NCBI RefSeq assembly: GCF_023822045.1
Contig: NZ_CP084712.1
Coordinates: 930,001 to 994,000 of the forward strand
DNA: 64,000 bases
Direction of reading: 5' to 3'
DNA from: Sphingopyxis sp. USTB-05
GTDB taxonomy: Bacteria; Pseudomonadota; Alphaproteobacteria; Sphingomonadales; Sphingomonadaceae
Numbering within the stretch: position 1 is the stretch's first letter; every line of letters starts with the position of its first letter. A program made the translations under genes and the position numbers. Below the pieces are notes generated by a model that worked only from the letters and a program-made list of their open reading frames with translations, did no database searches and had not been told where the DNA came from. Positions 19,933 to 29,355 of this stretch are shown here, one piece after another.

Positions 19933-20082
19933 AAGATGAAGGTCTCAAGTCCTCGTCAGAGGATGAGCTCTTCTGGGTCGCAGGGGTGAATTATGCCCCC
20001 GCGCTGATTCGCGATTGGATGAAAACGCCAAAACGACGCGGCACGAAATTTTGATGGTTAATGCGTGCCCTAGGGCCAGGCC
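19933..20082 (-). other. Gene-free stretch with structured RNA potential
   Basis: Together with 19772-19932 this is a 311-base gap without a convincing gene. It holds a hairpin at 19944-19967 (CTCA-TCCTC-tgac-GAGGA-ct-TGAG on the minus strand) just ahead of the terminator. A 17-codon ATG frame on the plus strand from 19936 has no support. The stretch is either a long 3' UTR of the AraC-like gene or a small RNA. Confidence 0.35.
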
Positions 20083-20087
20083 CTAGG
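20069..20087. repeat. Perfect 9-bp-arm palindrome at the end of the AraC-like gene
   Basis: CCTAGGGCC-A-GGCCCTAGG overlaps the stop codon (20083-20085). As RNA it can form a 7-bp stem with a 5-base loop. There is no T run, so it is not a classical terminator; it may protect a 3' end or bind a protein. Confidence 0.5.
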
Positions 20088-20970
20088 TCTCGGAGACGAG
20101 CGGGCTGACCTTGCCCGCGAGTTGTTTGCGGCCCTTCGTCGTCGCCTCGGTATAGCTGGTCGGTTTGCCGAGCTGGCCGGGGGTCGCGCCGGCAAAGCGC
20201 TTTATCTCGCGGATCAGGTGCGACTGGTCGTAAAAGGCATCGCCGAGCTGCGCGGAGTCGAGCCCTTCGCCGCGGGCGAGCGCCGAGGCGGCGCGGACCG
20301 CGCGATATTTGCGCGCGAGCATTCGCGGCGACAGCCCGTAATAAAGCTTCGTCATGCGCTCGACCGAGCGGATCGACATGCCGGTCGCCTCGACGAGTTC
20401 GGGAACCTGCGGCGAGGGCGATGCGGTCAGCCAGCCGTCGACGGTGCGGATGAACCACATCGGCGGCTGTTCGTTGCGGGTCAGCACTTCGCGCGCGAAA
20501 TTATTGCCGATGACGAGCTTTTCCTCGACCGTCTTGGCATTTTCCAGCGCCGCCGCGACCTCGTCGATCCACGGGCCGAACAGGTCGGCGGCGTCCATCG
20601 CACGGTCGGTCAGCTTGTCGGCATCGTCGCCCATCAGCGCCGCCCAGCCCCCGGGCAACATGCCGAATCCGAACAATTGCGCCGGGCAATTGCTGATCGC
20701 GCGGACGCGCGCACTTGTCGGCCCGATGATGTTGGCGCGGCAGACGGTCGCGCGATAGCCGTCCTCAAAGACATATTCGCCGTCGGCATTGGTCACGAAA
20801 CGGAACTGCGGGCGGTCCGCCCGCTCATATTCGTCGAACCGTGGAAGGTTCAGCCGCGCGAAATAGAAGCTCGACACCATTTCCGCCAGATCGGGATCTG
20901 GCGGGAAATAGTGCAATTCGAACGGCGCACTGCCGTCCACGCCCACGAGCGAGGAAGAAATATCCGACAT
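20083..20970 (-). CDS. AraC-type transcriptional regulator
   Basis: 295 residues. The C-terminal ~100 residues form the double helix-turn-helix of the AraC/XylS family: first HTH near 'VPELVEATGMSIRSVERMTK', second near 'LGDAFYDQSHLIREIKRFAG' with the typical 'F.Q.HLIREIKRF.G.TP' ending. The N-terminal ~180 residues are a possible ligand domain without a recognised family. It stands alone, with no obvious target next to it other than the divergently placed repeats and the suf operon downstream. Confidence 0.87.
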   Translation of the reverse strand: MSDISSSLVGVDGSAPFELHYFPPDPDLAEMVSSFYFARLNLPRFDEYERADRPQFRFVTNADGEYVFEDGYRATVCRANIIGPTSARVRAISNCPAQLFGFGMLPGGWAALMGDDADKLTDRAMDAADLFGPWIDEVAAALENAKTVEEKLVIGNNFAREVLTRNEQPPMWFIRTVDGWLTASPSPQVPELVEATGMSIRSVERMTKLYYGLSPRMLARKYRAVRAASALARGEGLDSAQLGDAFYDQSHLIREIKRFAGATPGQLGKPTSYTEATTKGRKQLAGKVSPLVSET

Positions 20971-21072
20971 CAGACCCAGACCTCTGGCTCCCGTGACCCG
21001 GTTGCCTTATTTTTTCTGGATCAAATCATTTGCGTTTCGTCCCCGCGCGTCAAGCGCCAATCGTCAATTTAC

Positions 21073-22887
21073 TTAACCCTTCTGCGCGGCGATCCACATA
21101 TCGACCCGCCGTTCGAGGACATCGAGCGGTACCGGACCCGATTCCAGCACGACGTCGTGGAAGGTACGGAAGTCGAACTTGTCGCCGAGCGCCGCCTGCG
21201 CGCGGCCGCGCAGTTCCATGATCTTGAGCTTGCCGATCAGATAGGCGGTCGCCTGCCCCGGATAGACGATATAGCGCTCGATCGCCTTTTCGATGTCGCC
21301 GTCGGGGTTGGGCGTATTGTCCTTCAGATATTTGATCGCCTGCTCGCGGCTCCAGCGCTTGTCGTGGATGCCCGTGTCGACGACGAGCCGGCACGCGCGC
21401 CACAGCTCCATGCCGAGCCGGCCAAAATCGCTATAGGGATCGGTATAGAAGCCCATGTCCTTGCCGAGTTCCTCGGTATAGAGGCCCCAGCCTTCGGTGT
21501 AGGCGGTGAAGCCGCCGAAGCGGCGGAAGGCGGGCAGGCCGGTGAGTTCGGTTTGTACCGCGCGCTGCAAATGATGTCCGGGAACGCCCTCATGATAGGC
21601 CAGCGCCTCAAGCTCGGTCTTCGACATATCCTTGAGGTCGAAAAGATTCACATAATAGATGCCCGGACGCGACCCGTCGGGCGACGGTGAGGAGTAAAAG
21701 GCCTTGCCCGCCGATTTCTCGCGGAATGCCTCGACCGCCTTCACCTGCAAATGCGCCTTGGGCAGCGTGTTGAAGAAGGCGGGCAGGCGTGCTTCCATCG
21801 CCTTCACCTTGGCATCGACGTCGGCGAGATAGGCTTCGCGGGTCGTATAGAAATATTGCGGGCTGGTGCGCAGGTGCGCGAAGAATTGCTGCAGCGTGCC
21901 CTTGAATCCGACCTTCGTCATGATCGCCTTCATCTCGCCATGGATGCGCGCGACTTCGGCGAGGCCGAGGTCGTGGATCTGCGCCGCCGTCATGTCGGTC
22001 GTCGTGTAGTTGGCGAGGAGCGCCTCATAATAGGCCTTGCCGTCGGGCAGCCGCCACACGCCATCTTGCGTCGGCGCGCTCGCCTGCTGGCGCTTCATTT
22101 CGGCGAGCAGACGGTCATAGGCGGGGCCGGCGCTTTCGGCCCACGCCGTTTTTGCCGCCGCGACCAGCCGCGCTTTCTCGGCGGCTTCGATATCGAGTTT
22201 GCCGACCTTCGCGACGATGTCTTCGACCACCGCATTGTCGGGCTTCTGCAGATTGCCGATGTCGGAGATGAGGTACGCATAGACCCACTTCGGCGGCTGG
22301 ATGCCCTTTTTCGCGCGTTCGGCGGACTGCGCCGACAGCGCATCGAGTATGGGGCCCAGCCCGCGGATGCGCTCGATATAAGCTTCGGCTTCGGCGGCGC
22401 TGGCGATGCGGTGGATGTTGATGAGGAAGGCGGGCATCTGACTCTGCGCGCCGTTCATCTGGTCAAAGATATAGCCATGGTCGCGGAACGGAAACAGGCG
22501 GTCGGCCCGCGCGGCCTGCGTGTTGAACAGTTCGAACGACAGCGCTTCGTCGGCGGTCAGTCGGGCCGGATCGAAGCTTGCGCGCATCGCGGCCGCCGTC
22601 GCTTGCTGAAGCTTGTGGTTCGCGACCGCGGTTTCGTCGGAGACATCGTTCCATTTGCCATAGTCGCCATCACGAATCCCGCGCCGCGCCTTGGCTTCGG
22701 GTGAAAGCGAGAGTTGCGCTGCGTCATAATTTTCAAAGAATTGCGCAAGGTTCGCGCCCGCCGGCGCGGCTTCGGGTGCAGCAGCGACGGGTGCCGGCGC
22801 TTTCTGCACCGCGGCCGGGGCACATCCCGCCACGGCGAGCAGCACGAGGCCGGTGGACAGGCGAGCGATAATCTTGAGGTGCGACAC
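21073..22887 (-). CDS. DUF885 family lipoprotein, putative metallopeptidase
   Basis: About 604 residues. GTG 22887 has GGGAG six bases upstream and gives a lipoprotein signal (TGLVLLAVAGC). The DUF885 domain fills the rest. Its hallmark HEGVPGHHLQ resembles an HExxH zinc site, and a distal Glu-rich 'YTEGWGLYTEELG' block fits the third ligand. A peptidase role on the outer face of the cell is inferred from the zinc-like motif. An upstream ATG (22980) overlaps pyrD and would disrupt the signal. Its start region lies 70 bases from the divergent pyrD start. Confidence 0.85.
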   Translation of the reverse strand: MSHLKIIARLSTGLVLLAVAGCAPAAVQKAPAPVAAAPEAAPAGANLAQFFENYDAAQLSLSPEAKARRGIRDGDYGKWNDVSDETAVANHKLQQATAAAMRASFDPARLTADEALSFELFNTQAARADRLFPFRDHGYIFDQMNGAQSQMPAFLINIHRIASAAEAEAYIERIRGLGPILDALSAQSAERAKKGIQPPKWVYAYLISDIGNLQKPDNAVVEDIVAKVGKLDIEAAEKARLVAAAKTAWAESAGPAYDRLLAEMKRQQASAPTQDGVWRLPDGKAYYEALLANYTTTDMTAAQIHDLGLAEVARIHGEMKAIMTKVGFKGTLQQFFAHLRTSPQYFYTTREAYLADVDAKVKAMEARLPAFFNTLPKAHLQVKAVEAFREKSAGKAFYSSPSPDGSRPGIYYVNLFDLKDMSKTELEALAYHEGVPGHHLQRAVQTELTGLPAFRRFGGFTAYTEGWGLYTEELGKDMGFYTDPYSDFGRLGMELWRACRLVVDTGIHDKRWSREQAIKYLKDNTPNPDGDIEKAIERYIVYPGQATAYLIGKLKIMELRGRAQAALGDKFDFRTFHDVVLESGPVPLDVLERRVDMWIAAQKG

Positions 22888-22957
22888 GAATTTCTCCCGG
22901 TTTTTCCGATGCGGACGGGGCTTGCCATAGCGTCCTCGCGCGCGCAATGGCGGGGCC

Positions 22958-24031
22958 ATGTCGCTCTTCGCCTCGCTCACCGATAGCGCTTATGCGCTCG
23001 TCCGTCCGGTCGTCCACGCCACCGATGGCGAGGCGGCGCATAACCTTACGCTCAGCGCGCTCCAGCCGCTGCCGCGCGCGCGCCATGCGCTGACCAGCCC
23101 GGCGCTCGCGACCGAGCTGGCGGGGCTGCATTTCCCGAACCCGGTCGGCCTTGCGCCGGGTTTCGACAAGGATGCGCGCGTCGCGCATGTCATGCCGCAT
23201 TTCGGCTTTGGCTTTGTCGAGGTCGGCACGCTGACCCCGCTGCCGCAGGACGGCAACCCGCGGCCGCGGCTGTTCCGCCTGGTCGAGGATCGCGCGGTGA
23301 TCAACCGTATGGGGTTCAACAATGGCGGGCAGGAGAAGGCGGCCGAACGCATCGCGTGCCTGCGCCGCTATGGCCTGCCCGTGCCGCTGGGCATCAATAT
23401 CGGCGCGAACAAGGATAGCGCCGACCGCATCGCCGACTATGCCAAGGGTACCACCGCGATGGCCCCGCTCGCCGACTATCTGACCGTCAATATCAGCTCG
23501 CCGAACACGCCCGGATTGCGCGCGTTGCAGGACAAGGGCGCGCTGGAGGCGCTGCTGGACGGCGTCGCGGCGGCACAGCCTGCCGGCGCAGGCAAGCCCA
23601 TATTCCTCAAGGTCGCGCCCGACCTGGAGCCCGCCGATATCGACGACATCGTGGCTGTTGCGTTCGACAAGGGGCTTGCCGCGGTCATCGTCTCGAACAC
23701 CACGATCGTGCGTCCCGCGCTCGCGTCGCGCCACGCGGAAGAAGCCGGCGGCCTTTCGGGTGCTCCGCTCGCCGAACTGGCGCTGCAACGGGTGAAAGAT
23801 TTCCGCACCGCGAGCGGCGGCAAGCTCCCGCTCGTCGCCGCGGGCGGTATCTCATCGGCCGAGCAGGCTTGGGACCGGATCCGGGCGGGCGCCACTCTGG
23901 TGCAGATTTATTCGGCGATGGTCTACAAGGGCCCAGGCCTCGCGGCGCGGATCGCGCATGGACTGGAGAAGTTCGCGGAGCGCGATGGTTTTGTGCGTGT
24001 GTCGGACGCTGTGGGGACGGGCGCGGCCTGA
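22958..24031 (+). CDS. pyrD: Dihydroorotate dehydrogenase (quinone), class 2
   Basis: Oxidises dihydroorotate to orotate in pyrimidine synthesis, passing electrons to quinone at the inner membrane. 357 residues. The N-terminal ~45 residues form the membrane-associated helices of class 2. FMN-binding blocks are NPVGLAPGFDKDA, 'INRMGFNN', 'VNISSPNTPGLR' (class-2 catalytic Ser) and 'VAAGGISSAEQAW'. The gene is divergent from the DUF885 gene, and a repeat follows directly after its stop. Confidence 0.96.
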   Translation: MSLFASLTDSAYALVRPVVHATDGEAAHNLTLSALQPLPRARHALTSPALATELAGLHFPNPVGLAPGFDKDARVAHVMPHFGFGFVEVGTLTPLPQDGNPRPRLFRLVEDRAVINRMGFNNGGQEKAAERIACLRRYGLPVPLGINIGANKDSADRIADYAKGTTAMAPLADYLTVNISSPNTPGLRALQDKGALEALLDGVAAAQPAGAGKPIFLKVAPDLEPADIDDIVAVAFDKGLAAVIVSNTTIVRPALASRHAEEAGGLSGAPLAELALQRVKDFRTASGGKLPLVAAGGISSAEQAWDRIRAGATLVQIYSAMVYKGPGLAARIAHGLEKFAERDGFVRVSDAVGTGAA

Positions 24032-24032
24032 A

Positions 24033-24207
24033 CCTTCCCCCTTGATGGGGGAAGGATACGCAGCCTTGCCGCAGAGCGGCTAGGCTAAGTTGGATGGGGG
24101 TGATGGTGCGCCATTGCGCGGCGGCTTCAGGCCGAAAGCACACCCCTACCGCTGCGACTAGCGAACAAGTTCGAAAGTCTCGCTGCCTCCCCCATCAAGG
24201 GGGAGGA
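24033..24207. repeat. Dispersed ~175-bp repeat with CCCCCTTGATGGGGG ends, copy C1
   Basis: Both ends carry a short palindrome (CTTCCCCCTTGATGGGGGAAG at left, CTCCCCCATCAAGGGGGAG at right, with the flanking inner sequence GATACGCAGCC and GCAGCGAGA-like). The interior contains a GTGATGGTGCGCCA segment. A second copy in opposite orientation lies at 27803-27975. This looks like a non-autonomous element or an extended REP-type unit. Confidence 0.85.
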
Positions 24208-24255
24208 GGTGGTGTGGGGTTGCCTTGACCGGAGGCGCGCGCCAATGTCGCGCGC

Positions 24256-25947
24256 ATGTTGAAAAGATTCCTCCCTCTCGCCGCCCTTCTTTCCGTCACC
24301 GTCTCTTCGCCCGCGCTTGCGCAGGGCGTCACCTCGTCCGCCGATCCGCGTGCGACCGAGGCAGGGCGCGAGATTCTGCATCAGGGCGGGACCGCCGCCG
24401 ACGCCGCGATCGCGATGGTCGCGGTGCTGACGCTGGTTGAGCCGCAGTCTAGCGGTATTGGCGGCGGCGGCTTCATGGTCCACCACAATGCCAAGGACGG
24501 CAGCATCTCGACGATCGACGGGCGCGAAATGGCGCCCGCAGCGGCCAAGCCCGAACGTTTCCTCGGCCCCGACGGCAAGGCGCGCGGCTATATGGATGTC
24601 ATTCCCGGCGGCCTGTCGGTGGGTGTGCCCGGCAATGTGCGCCTGATGGAAATGGCGCACAAGAAATGGGGCAAGCTTGAATGGAAGGCGCTGTTCCAGC
24701 CCGCGATCAAGCTTGCCGAAGAAGGCTTTATCGTCACCCCCGCGCTCAACACCTGGCTCGTCCAGTTCGAGCCGATGTGGAAGGAGTTTCCCGCTCCGAA
24801 GGCGATCTATTATGTCGACGGCAAGCCCGCCCCTGTCGGCACGCGCATCAGGAACCCAGCTTATGCCAAGCTGCTCCGCGATATAGCGGCGCGCGGTCCT
24901 GAGGCCTTTTATTCGGGTGCCAATGCCAAGGCGATCAGCGACGCGGTCGCCAATGCGCCGCGCCACCCGACGCAGCTCACGGTCAAGGATATCGCCGCCT
25001 ATAAGGCGAAGGAGCGCCCCGCGGTTTGCACCACCTACCGCGTCTACAAAGTCTGCGGCATGGGCCCGCCATCGTCGGGCGCGACCACCGTTTTCGGCAT
25101 TCTCGGCATGATCGAGGGCTGGGATATGAAGACGATGGGCAAGGATAATCCGATGAGCTGGCACCTGCTTTCCGAAGCGATGCAGCTCGCCTACGCCGAT
25201 CGCTCGGCCTATCTCGGCGACGGTGATTTCGTCGATGTTCCGGTGAAAGGCCTGCTCGACAAATCCTATCTTGCCGAGCGCCGCCAGTTGATTTCGCCTT
25301 ATGGCGCCGCGGGCAAATATGAACCCGGCACGCCGCCGGGCGCGAAGCCGCGCGCCGCCGCGCCGCCGGTGCAGGAACAGGGGACGACGCATTTCGTCAC
25401 CGCCGACAAGGACGGCAACCTCGTCTCGATGACATCGACGATCGAAAGCATCTTCGGCAGCCAATTGATGGCGAACGGCTATTTCCTCAATAACGAACTG
25501 ACCGACTTCGACCTCGCCCCGACCGAGGGCGGGGTGCCCACCGCGAACCGCGTCGAAGCGGGCAAGCGTCCCTTGTCCTCGATGTCGCCGACCGTCGTTT
25601 ACGGCCCCGACGGCAAGGTCGTGCTCGCAGTCGGGTCGGCGGGCGGCAAGCGCATCATCATGCATGTGACGAAGGTGCTGGTCGGCGTGCTCGACTGGGG
25701 CCTCGACGCCAAGCAGGCGATGGAGCTTCCGAACCTGTTCTTCGGTCAGCAAGGCGTGCTGATCGAGAATAACGAGGCGGGCAAGGCGATCGCCTCGAAG
25801 ATGAAACCTTTCGGTTACAGCTTCACCGCGACGAGCCTCGGCTCGAAGCTCAACGCTGTCGAACGCACCGCCGACGGCTGGCGCGGCGCGGCCGATCCGC
25901 GCGGCCCCGGCAGTTCGTCGATCGACGGCGCACCGGCGCAGAATTGA
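24256..25947 (+). CDS. ggt: Gamma-glutamyltransferase
   Basis: Periplasmic Ntn hydrolase that cleaves or transfers the gamma-glutamyl group of glutathione. 563 residues with a signal peptide (first ~22 residues, ending SPALA). The precursor self-cleaves before Thr377 in EQGTTHF, which becomes the nucleophile of the small subunit. Other blocks are 'SSGIGGGGFMVHH' (large subunit) and 'RPLSSMSPTVV' and 'GSAGGKRII' (substrate and oxyanion contacts). Start and signal fit the family. Confidence 0.95.
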   Translation: MLKRFLPLAALLSVTVSSPALAQGVTSSADPRATEAGREILHQGGTAADAAIAMVAVLTLVEPQSSGIGGGGFMVHHNAKDGSISTIDGREMAPAAAKPERFLGPDGKARGYMDVIPGGLSVGVPGNVRLMEMAHKKWGKLEWKALFQPAIKLAEEGFIVTPALNTWLVQFEPMWKEFPAPKAIYYVDGKPAPVGTRIRNPAYAKLLRDIAARGPEAFYSGANAKAISDAVANAPRHPTQLTVKDIAAYKAKERPAVCTTYRVYKVCGMGPPSSGATTVFGILGMIEGWDMKTMGKDNPMSWHLLSEAMQLAYADRSAYLGDGDFVDVPVKGLLDKSYLAERRQLISPYGAAGKYEPGTPPGAKPRAAAPPVQEQGTTHFVTADKDGNLVSMTSTIESIFGSQLMANGYFLNNELTDFDLAPTEGGVPTANRVEAGKRPLSSMSPTVVYGPDGKVVLAVGSAGGKRIIMHVTKVLVGVLDWGLDAKQAMELPNLFFGQQGVLIENNEAGKAIASKMKPFGYSFTATSLGSKLNAVERTADGWRGAADPRGPGSSSIDGAPAQN

Positions 25948-25995
25948 ACCAACGATAACAGAACAACACACCAAATCTCCCTGGAGAGAGGCAGA

Positions 25996-27801
25996 ATGAA
26001 GCTCGTAAATCCCCATCTCGACCATTTTCCGAGTCTGGTCGCGATGTTCTTCGACCGTGCGGGGCGCCGCGGCGAAGATCCTTTCCTGTGGCGCAAGGCC
26101 GATCGCTCTTGGCAGCCGCTGAGCTGGCGGCAAGTCGCCAATCAAGTGTCCGCGCTTGCGCACAGCCTGCGCGAACTTGGCCTCAAGGAAGGCGACCGGG
26201 TGGTGCTGGTCAGCGAGAACCGGCCCGAATGGTGCATCGCCGACATGGGCATCATGGCGGCGGGTTGCATCACCGTGCCCACCTATACGACCAACACCGA
26301 ACGCGACCATCAGCACATCCTCGACAATAGCGGCGCGAAGGCGGTGATCGTCTCGACTGCCAAGCTTGCGCGCACGCTGATGCCCGCGGTGATGCGTTCC
26401 GAGGCGCATATCGTGATCAGCATGGAAAGCCTGCGCGTCGGCCAGCAGGGCGAGGTTGCGGTCTATGATTGGGAACCGCTCGTGCAGGGGGGCGAGGCAT
26501 GGCTTGAGGAAACGAAAGCGCGTGGGCTCGCAATGAAGCGCGAGGATACCGCCTGCCTTATCTACACCAGCGGCACCGGAGGCGCGCCGCGCGGGGTGAT
26601 GCAGCATCATGGCGCAATCCTGCACAATGCAGCGGGTGCGGCCGAAGTGCTCGTCAACGACTTTGGTATCGGCGACGAGGAAGTGTTCCTGTCGTTCCTG
26701 CCGCTCAGCCACGCCTATGAGCATTCGGGCGGCCAGTTCCTGCCGATCATGGTCGGCGCGCAAATCTATTATAGCGAAGGGCTGGAAAAGCTCGTCTCGA
26801 ACATCGAGGAGACGCGCCCGACGATCATGGTCGTTGTCCCGCGCCTGTTCGAGGTGATCCGTGCGCGCATGATCAAGTCGGTTGAGAAACAGGGCAAACT
26901 TGCGAACTGGATGCTGCGTCAGGCGCTGCGCGTCGGCGAAAAGGATTATGAGCGGCGCATGGGCGTGCTCGACCGTCCGGTCGACCTTATCCTAGACAAA
27001 TTGTTCCGGCCCAAGATCGGCAAGCGTTTCGGCGGCCGGATGAAGGCGCTGGTGTCGGGCGGCGCGCCGTTGAACCCCGAAATCGGGGTGTTCTTCCACT
27101 CGATCGGGCTGACGCTGTTGCAAGGCTATGGGCAGACCGAGGCGGGGCCGGTGATCAGCTGCAATCGCCCGAGCGCCGGGATCAAGATGGATACTGTCGG
27201 CCCGCCGCTGATGAACACGGAGGTGCGCATCGCCGACGACGGCGAAATCCTTGTGCGCGGCGAGCTGGTGATGAAGGGCTATTGGCGCAACAAGGCCGAG
27301 ACCGAGCGTGTGCTCGTCGATGGCTGGCTCCACACGGGCGACATCGGCCATATCGACGACAAGGGCCGCATCGTCATCACCGACCGCAAGAAGGACCTGA
27401 TCGTCAACGACAAGGGCGACAATGTCTCGCCGCAGCGGGTCGAGGGCATGCTGACGCTCCAGCCTGAAATCCTGCAGGCGATGGTCTATGGCGACAAGCG
27501 CCCGCATATCGTCGCCATTCTTGTCCCCGATCCCGAATGGATGGCCGAATGGGCCGAGGCGGAAGGCTTGCCCAAGGATCTCGAGCGGCTACGCGAGCAT
27601 GAGAAATTCCGCGGCGCGATCCGCGCCGCGGTCGACCGCGTCAACGGCCAGCTCTCGGTGATCGAAAAGGTGCGCAAGTTCGACTTCGCCGACGAAGCCT
27701 TTACGATCGAGAATGAGCAGATGACGCCCTCGATGAAAATCAGGCGCCATATCCTGAAGCAGGTCTACGAAGACAGGATCGCGGCGCTATACAAGGCTTA
27801 A
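25996..27801 (+). CDS. Long-chain acyl-CoA ligase (AMP-binding, FadD15-like)
   Basis: 601 residues, the length of the FadD15/ACSL type. It activates fatty acids through an acyl-AMP. The P-loop reads YTSGTGGAPRG (second Thr of the usual TSGTTG is Gly), followed by 'GYGQTEAGPVISCN' (A5) and 'GWLHTGDIGHIDDKGR' (A7) and a C-terminal 'TPSMKIRRH' lysine block (A10). An ATG with GGAGAGAGG upstream starts at 25996. It lies 48 bases after ggt; both are enclosed by inverted repeat copies. Confidence 0.93.
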   Translation: MKLVNPHLDHFPSLVAMFFDRAGRRGEDPFLWRKADRSWQPLSWRQVANQVSALAHSLRELGLKEGDRVVLVSENRPEWCIADMGIMAAGCITVPTYTTNTERDHQHILDNSGAKAVIVSTAKLARTLMPAVMRSEAHIVISMESLRVGQQGEVAVYDWEPLVQGGEAWLEETKARGLAMKREDTACLIYTSGTGGAPRGVMQHHGAILHNAAGAAEVLVNDFGIGDEEVFLSFLPLSHAYEHSGGQFLPIMVGAQIYYSEGLEKLVSNIEETRPTIMVVVPRLFEVIRARMIKSVEKQGKLANWMLRQALRVGEKDYERRMGVLDRPVDLILDKLFRPKIGKRFGGRMKALVSGGAPLNPEIGVFFHSIGLTLLQGYGQTEAGPVISCNRPSAGIKMDTVGPPLMNTEVRIADDGEILVRGELVMKGYWRNKAETERVLVDGWLHTGDIGHIDDKGRIVITDRKKDLIVNDKGDNVSPQRVEGMLTLQPEILQAMVYGDKRPHIVAILVPDPEWMAEWAEAEGLPKDLERLREHEKFRGAIRAAVDRVNGQLSVIEKVRKFDFADEAFTIENEQMTPSMKIRRHILKQVYEDRIAALYKA

Positions 27802-27802
27802 C

Positions 27803-27975
27803 TCCTCCCCCTTGATGAGGGAGGCAGCGAGACTTGCCAGCGTGCTGGCTAGTCGCAGCGGTAGGGGTGCGGTCTCGGCCTGAACCGGCGGAGCGATGAC
27901 GCACCATCACCCCCATCCAACTCCGCCTAATCGCTCCGCGACAAGGCTGCATATCCTTCCCCCATCAAGGGGGAA
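27803..27975. repeat. Dispersed ~175-bp repeat, copy C2 (inverted relative to C1)
   Basis: Reads CTCCTCCCCCTTGATGAGG at left and CTTCCCCCATCAAGGGGGAA at right, with TGCGCATATCC-like inner flank and a GCACCATCACCCCCATCCAA interior matching the complement of copy C1 (24033-24207). The two copies enclose ggt and the acyl-CoA ligase. Confidence 0.85.
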
Positions 27976-28050
27976 GAGAACATAAGCAGGCGGGGTTGCG
28001 ACCCGAAGAGCTCGGCGCAAACCGGTCCCCGCCTGCGACTGAACCTTGGC

Positions 28051-28497
28051 TCAGCCTTTGTCCCCCGCCGGTTTGCGATAGGGGACGAATTCACCAAAAA
28101 CACAAGTAGGGCCGCGGATTCCGCTCGACCGGTCGACCAGGTGGAAGAAATCGCCTTCGCAGGTCGACGACCCGAACTGGCGTACCACCATGATGTCGCT
28201 GTCCCGCGCAAGACCCGGACAACTACTCTTCAAGTCATTCCTGTATACCAGATTACCGCTGGAACGATAGAGCAAGATGCTATCCGACACGCGAATGGTA
28301 TCATTACTTCGATAATTGGGAAGGCAGCGGACGGGCGGCCCCGGAACCTTGCCCGCGAGCTGCTTGTCGAGCCGCTCCGCCTGTTTGGGGGTCAGCGCGG
28401 CGGCACCGGGCTCGCCCGAACCGGCGGGCGCGCAGCTTGCGACCAGCGGCGCTGCCGCAGTCAACAGCGCGGCAGCCATCAGGTTCAGCTTCGCCAT
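28051..28497 (-). CDS. DUF6491-like lipoprotein
   Basis: 148 residues. ATG 28497 yields a lipoprotein-type signal (AAPLVASC, Cys near 22). The mature part has the DUF6491 pattern common in sphingomonads: a 'RCLPNYRSNDTIRVSDS' start, 'LVYRNDLKSSCPGL', and a final 'STCEGDFFHLVD...TCVFGEF' with paired Cys. Function unknown, envelope location inferred. Longer frames upstream run through gloB on the same strand and are rejected. Confidence 0.75.
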   Translation of the reverse strand: MAKLNLMAAALLTAAAPLVASCAPAGSGEPGAAALTPKQAERLDKQLAGKVPGPPVRCLPNYRSNDTIRVSDSILLYRSSGNLVYRNDLKSSCPGLARDSDIMVVRQFGSSTCEGDFFHLVDRSSGIRGPTCVFGEFVPYRKPAGDKG

Positions 28498-28558
28498 GAA
28501 TATGCTCCTTGAGATCGGCCATAATAGCCTTTGCGGATGAATAGGTGCTGAAGCGGCA

Positions 28559-29287
28559 TCATGCCGCATCCTTGAGCGCGCGGATACGGCCGAGTTCGGC
28601 CGCGCTCGGCGCGCGGAGAAAGGGGTTGGTCGCGCGCTCCTCGCCGATGCTCGTCGGCACCGTGGCCTCGCCGGCGGCGCGCGCGGACTCGACCGCGGCG
28701 AGCCGTTCGGCCAGCGCGACATTGTCGGGCTCGACCGTCACCGCAAAGCGTGCGTTCGACAGCGTATATTCGTGCGCGCAGTAAACGCGCGTCGCATCGT
28801 CGAGCGTGCCGAGTTTCTGCATATTGGCGAACATCTGTTCGGCGGTGCCCTCGAACAGGCGGCCACAGCCCATCGCGAACATCGTGTCGCCGACGAAGAT
28901 CGCGGCATCGTGCGTGAAATGATAGGCGATATGGCCGGCGGTATGCGCGGGTACATCCCAGACGTCGGCGACATGTTCGCCCAGTCGCACCTTGTCGCCG
29001 CCCTTTACCTGCACGTCGAGCGTCGGGATGCGGGCATATTCGGCGGCGGGGCCGGTGATCGTGCAGCCAGTCGCTTCCTTGATCGCCGCGTTGCCGCCGG
29101 TGTGATCGGGATGCCAGTGAGTGTTCCAGATATCGGTAATCGTCCAGCCGCGTTCCGCCGCTGCCGCAAGTACCGGCTCGGCGACGGCGGGGTCGACGAC
29201 CATCGTCGCACCGCTTTCAGGGTCATGGACCAGCCAGACATAATTGTCGCTGAGGACGGGAATTCGGACGATGTCCAGCGCAGCCAT
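28559..29287 (-). CDS. gloB: Hydroxyacylglutathione hydrolase (glyoxalase II)
   Basis: Hydrolyses S-lactoylglutathione to lactate and glutathione, the second step of methylglyoxal detoxification. 242 residues. The metallo-beta-lactamase metal motif THWHPDH supplies His57, His59, Asp61 and His62. Further ligands lie in PAHTAGH (His) and FVGDTMF (Asp), and the C-terminal glyoxalase II domain begins near residue 165. It lies in a minus-strand group with gloA and another VOC gene. Confidence 0.95.
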   Translation of the reverse strand: MAALDIVRIPVLSDNYVWLVHDPESGATMVVDPAVAEPVLAAAAERGWTITDIWNTHWHPDHTGGNAAIKEATGCTITGPAAEYARIPTLDVQVKGGDKVRLGEHVADVWDVPAHTAGHIAYHFTHDAAIFVGDTMFAMGCGRLFEGTAEQMFANMQKLGTLDDATRVYCAHEYTLSNARFAVTVEPDNVALAERLAAVESARAAGEATVPTSIGEERATNPFLRAPSAAELGRIRALKDAA

Positions 29288-29355
29288 GATATCTCCTTTC
29301 CAGCGTCTCGCCCCTTCAAGACGGAGCGGCGGCGCCGGGGCCTTGGTCTGCCTGC

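Noticed and set aside
19936..19989. Seventeen-codon plus-strand frame near the terminator
   Set aside because: Lies opposite the terminator region, has no ribosome site or known family, and is too short to support.
24127..26763. Very long minus-strand open frame opposite ggt and the acyl-CoA ligase
   Set aside because: It is complementary to two well-supported genes and shows Arg/His/Asp-rich, domain-free translation, as expected for an antisense frame in GC-rich DNA.
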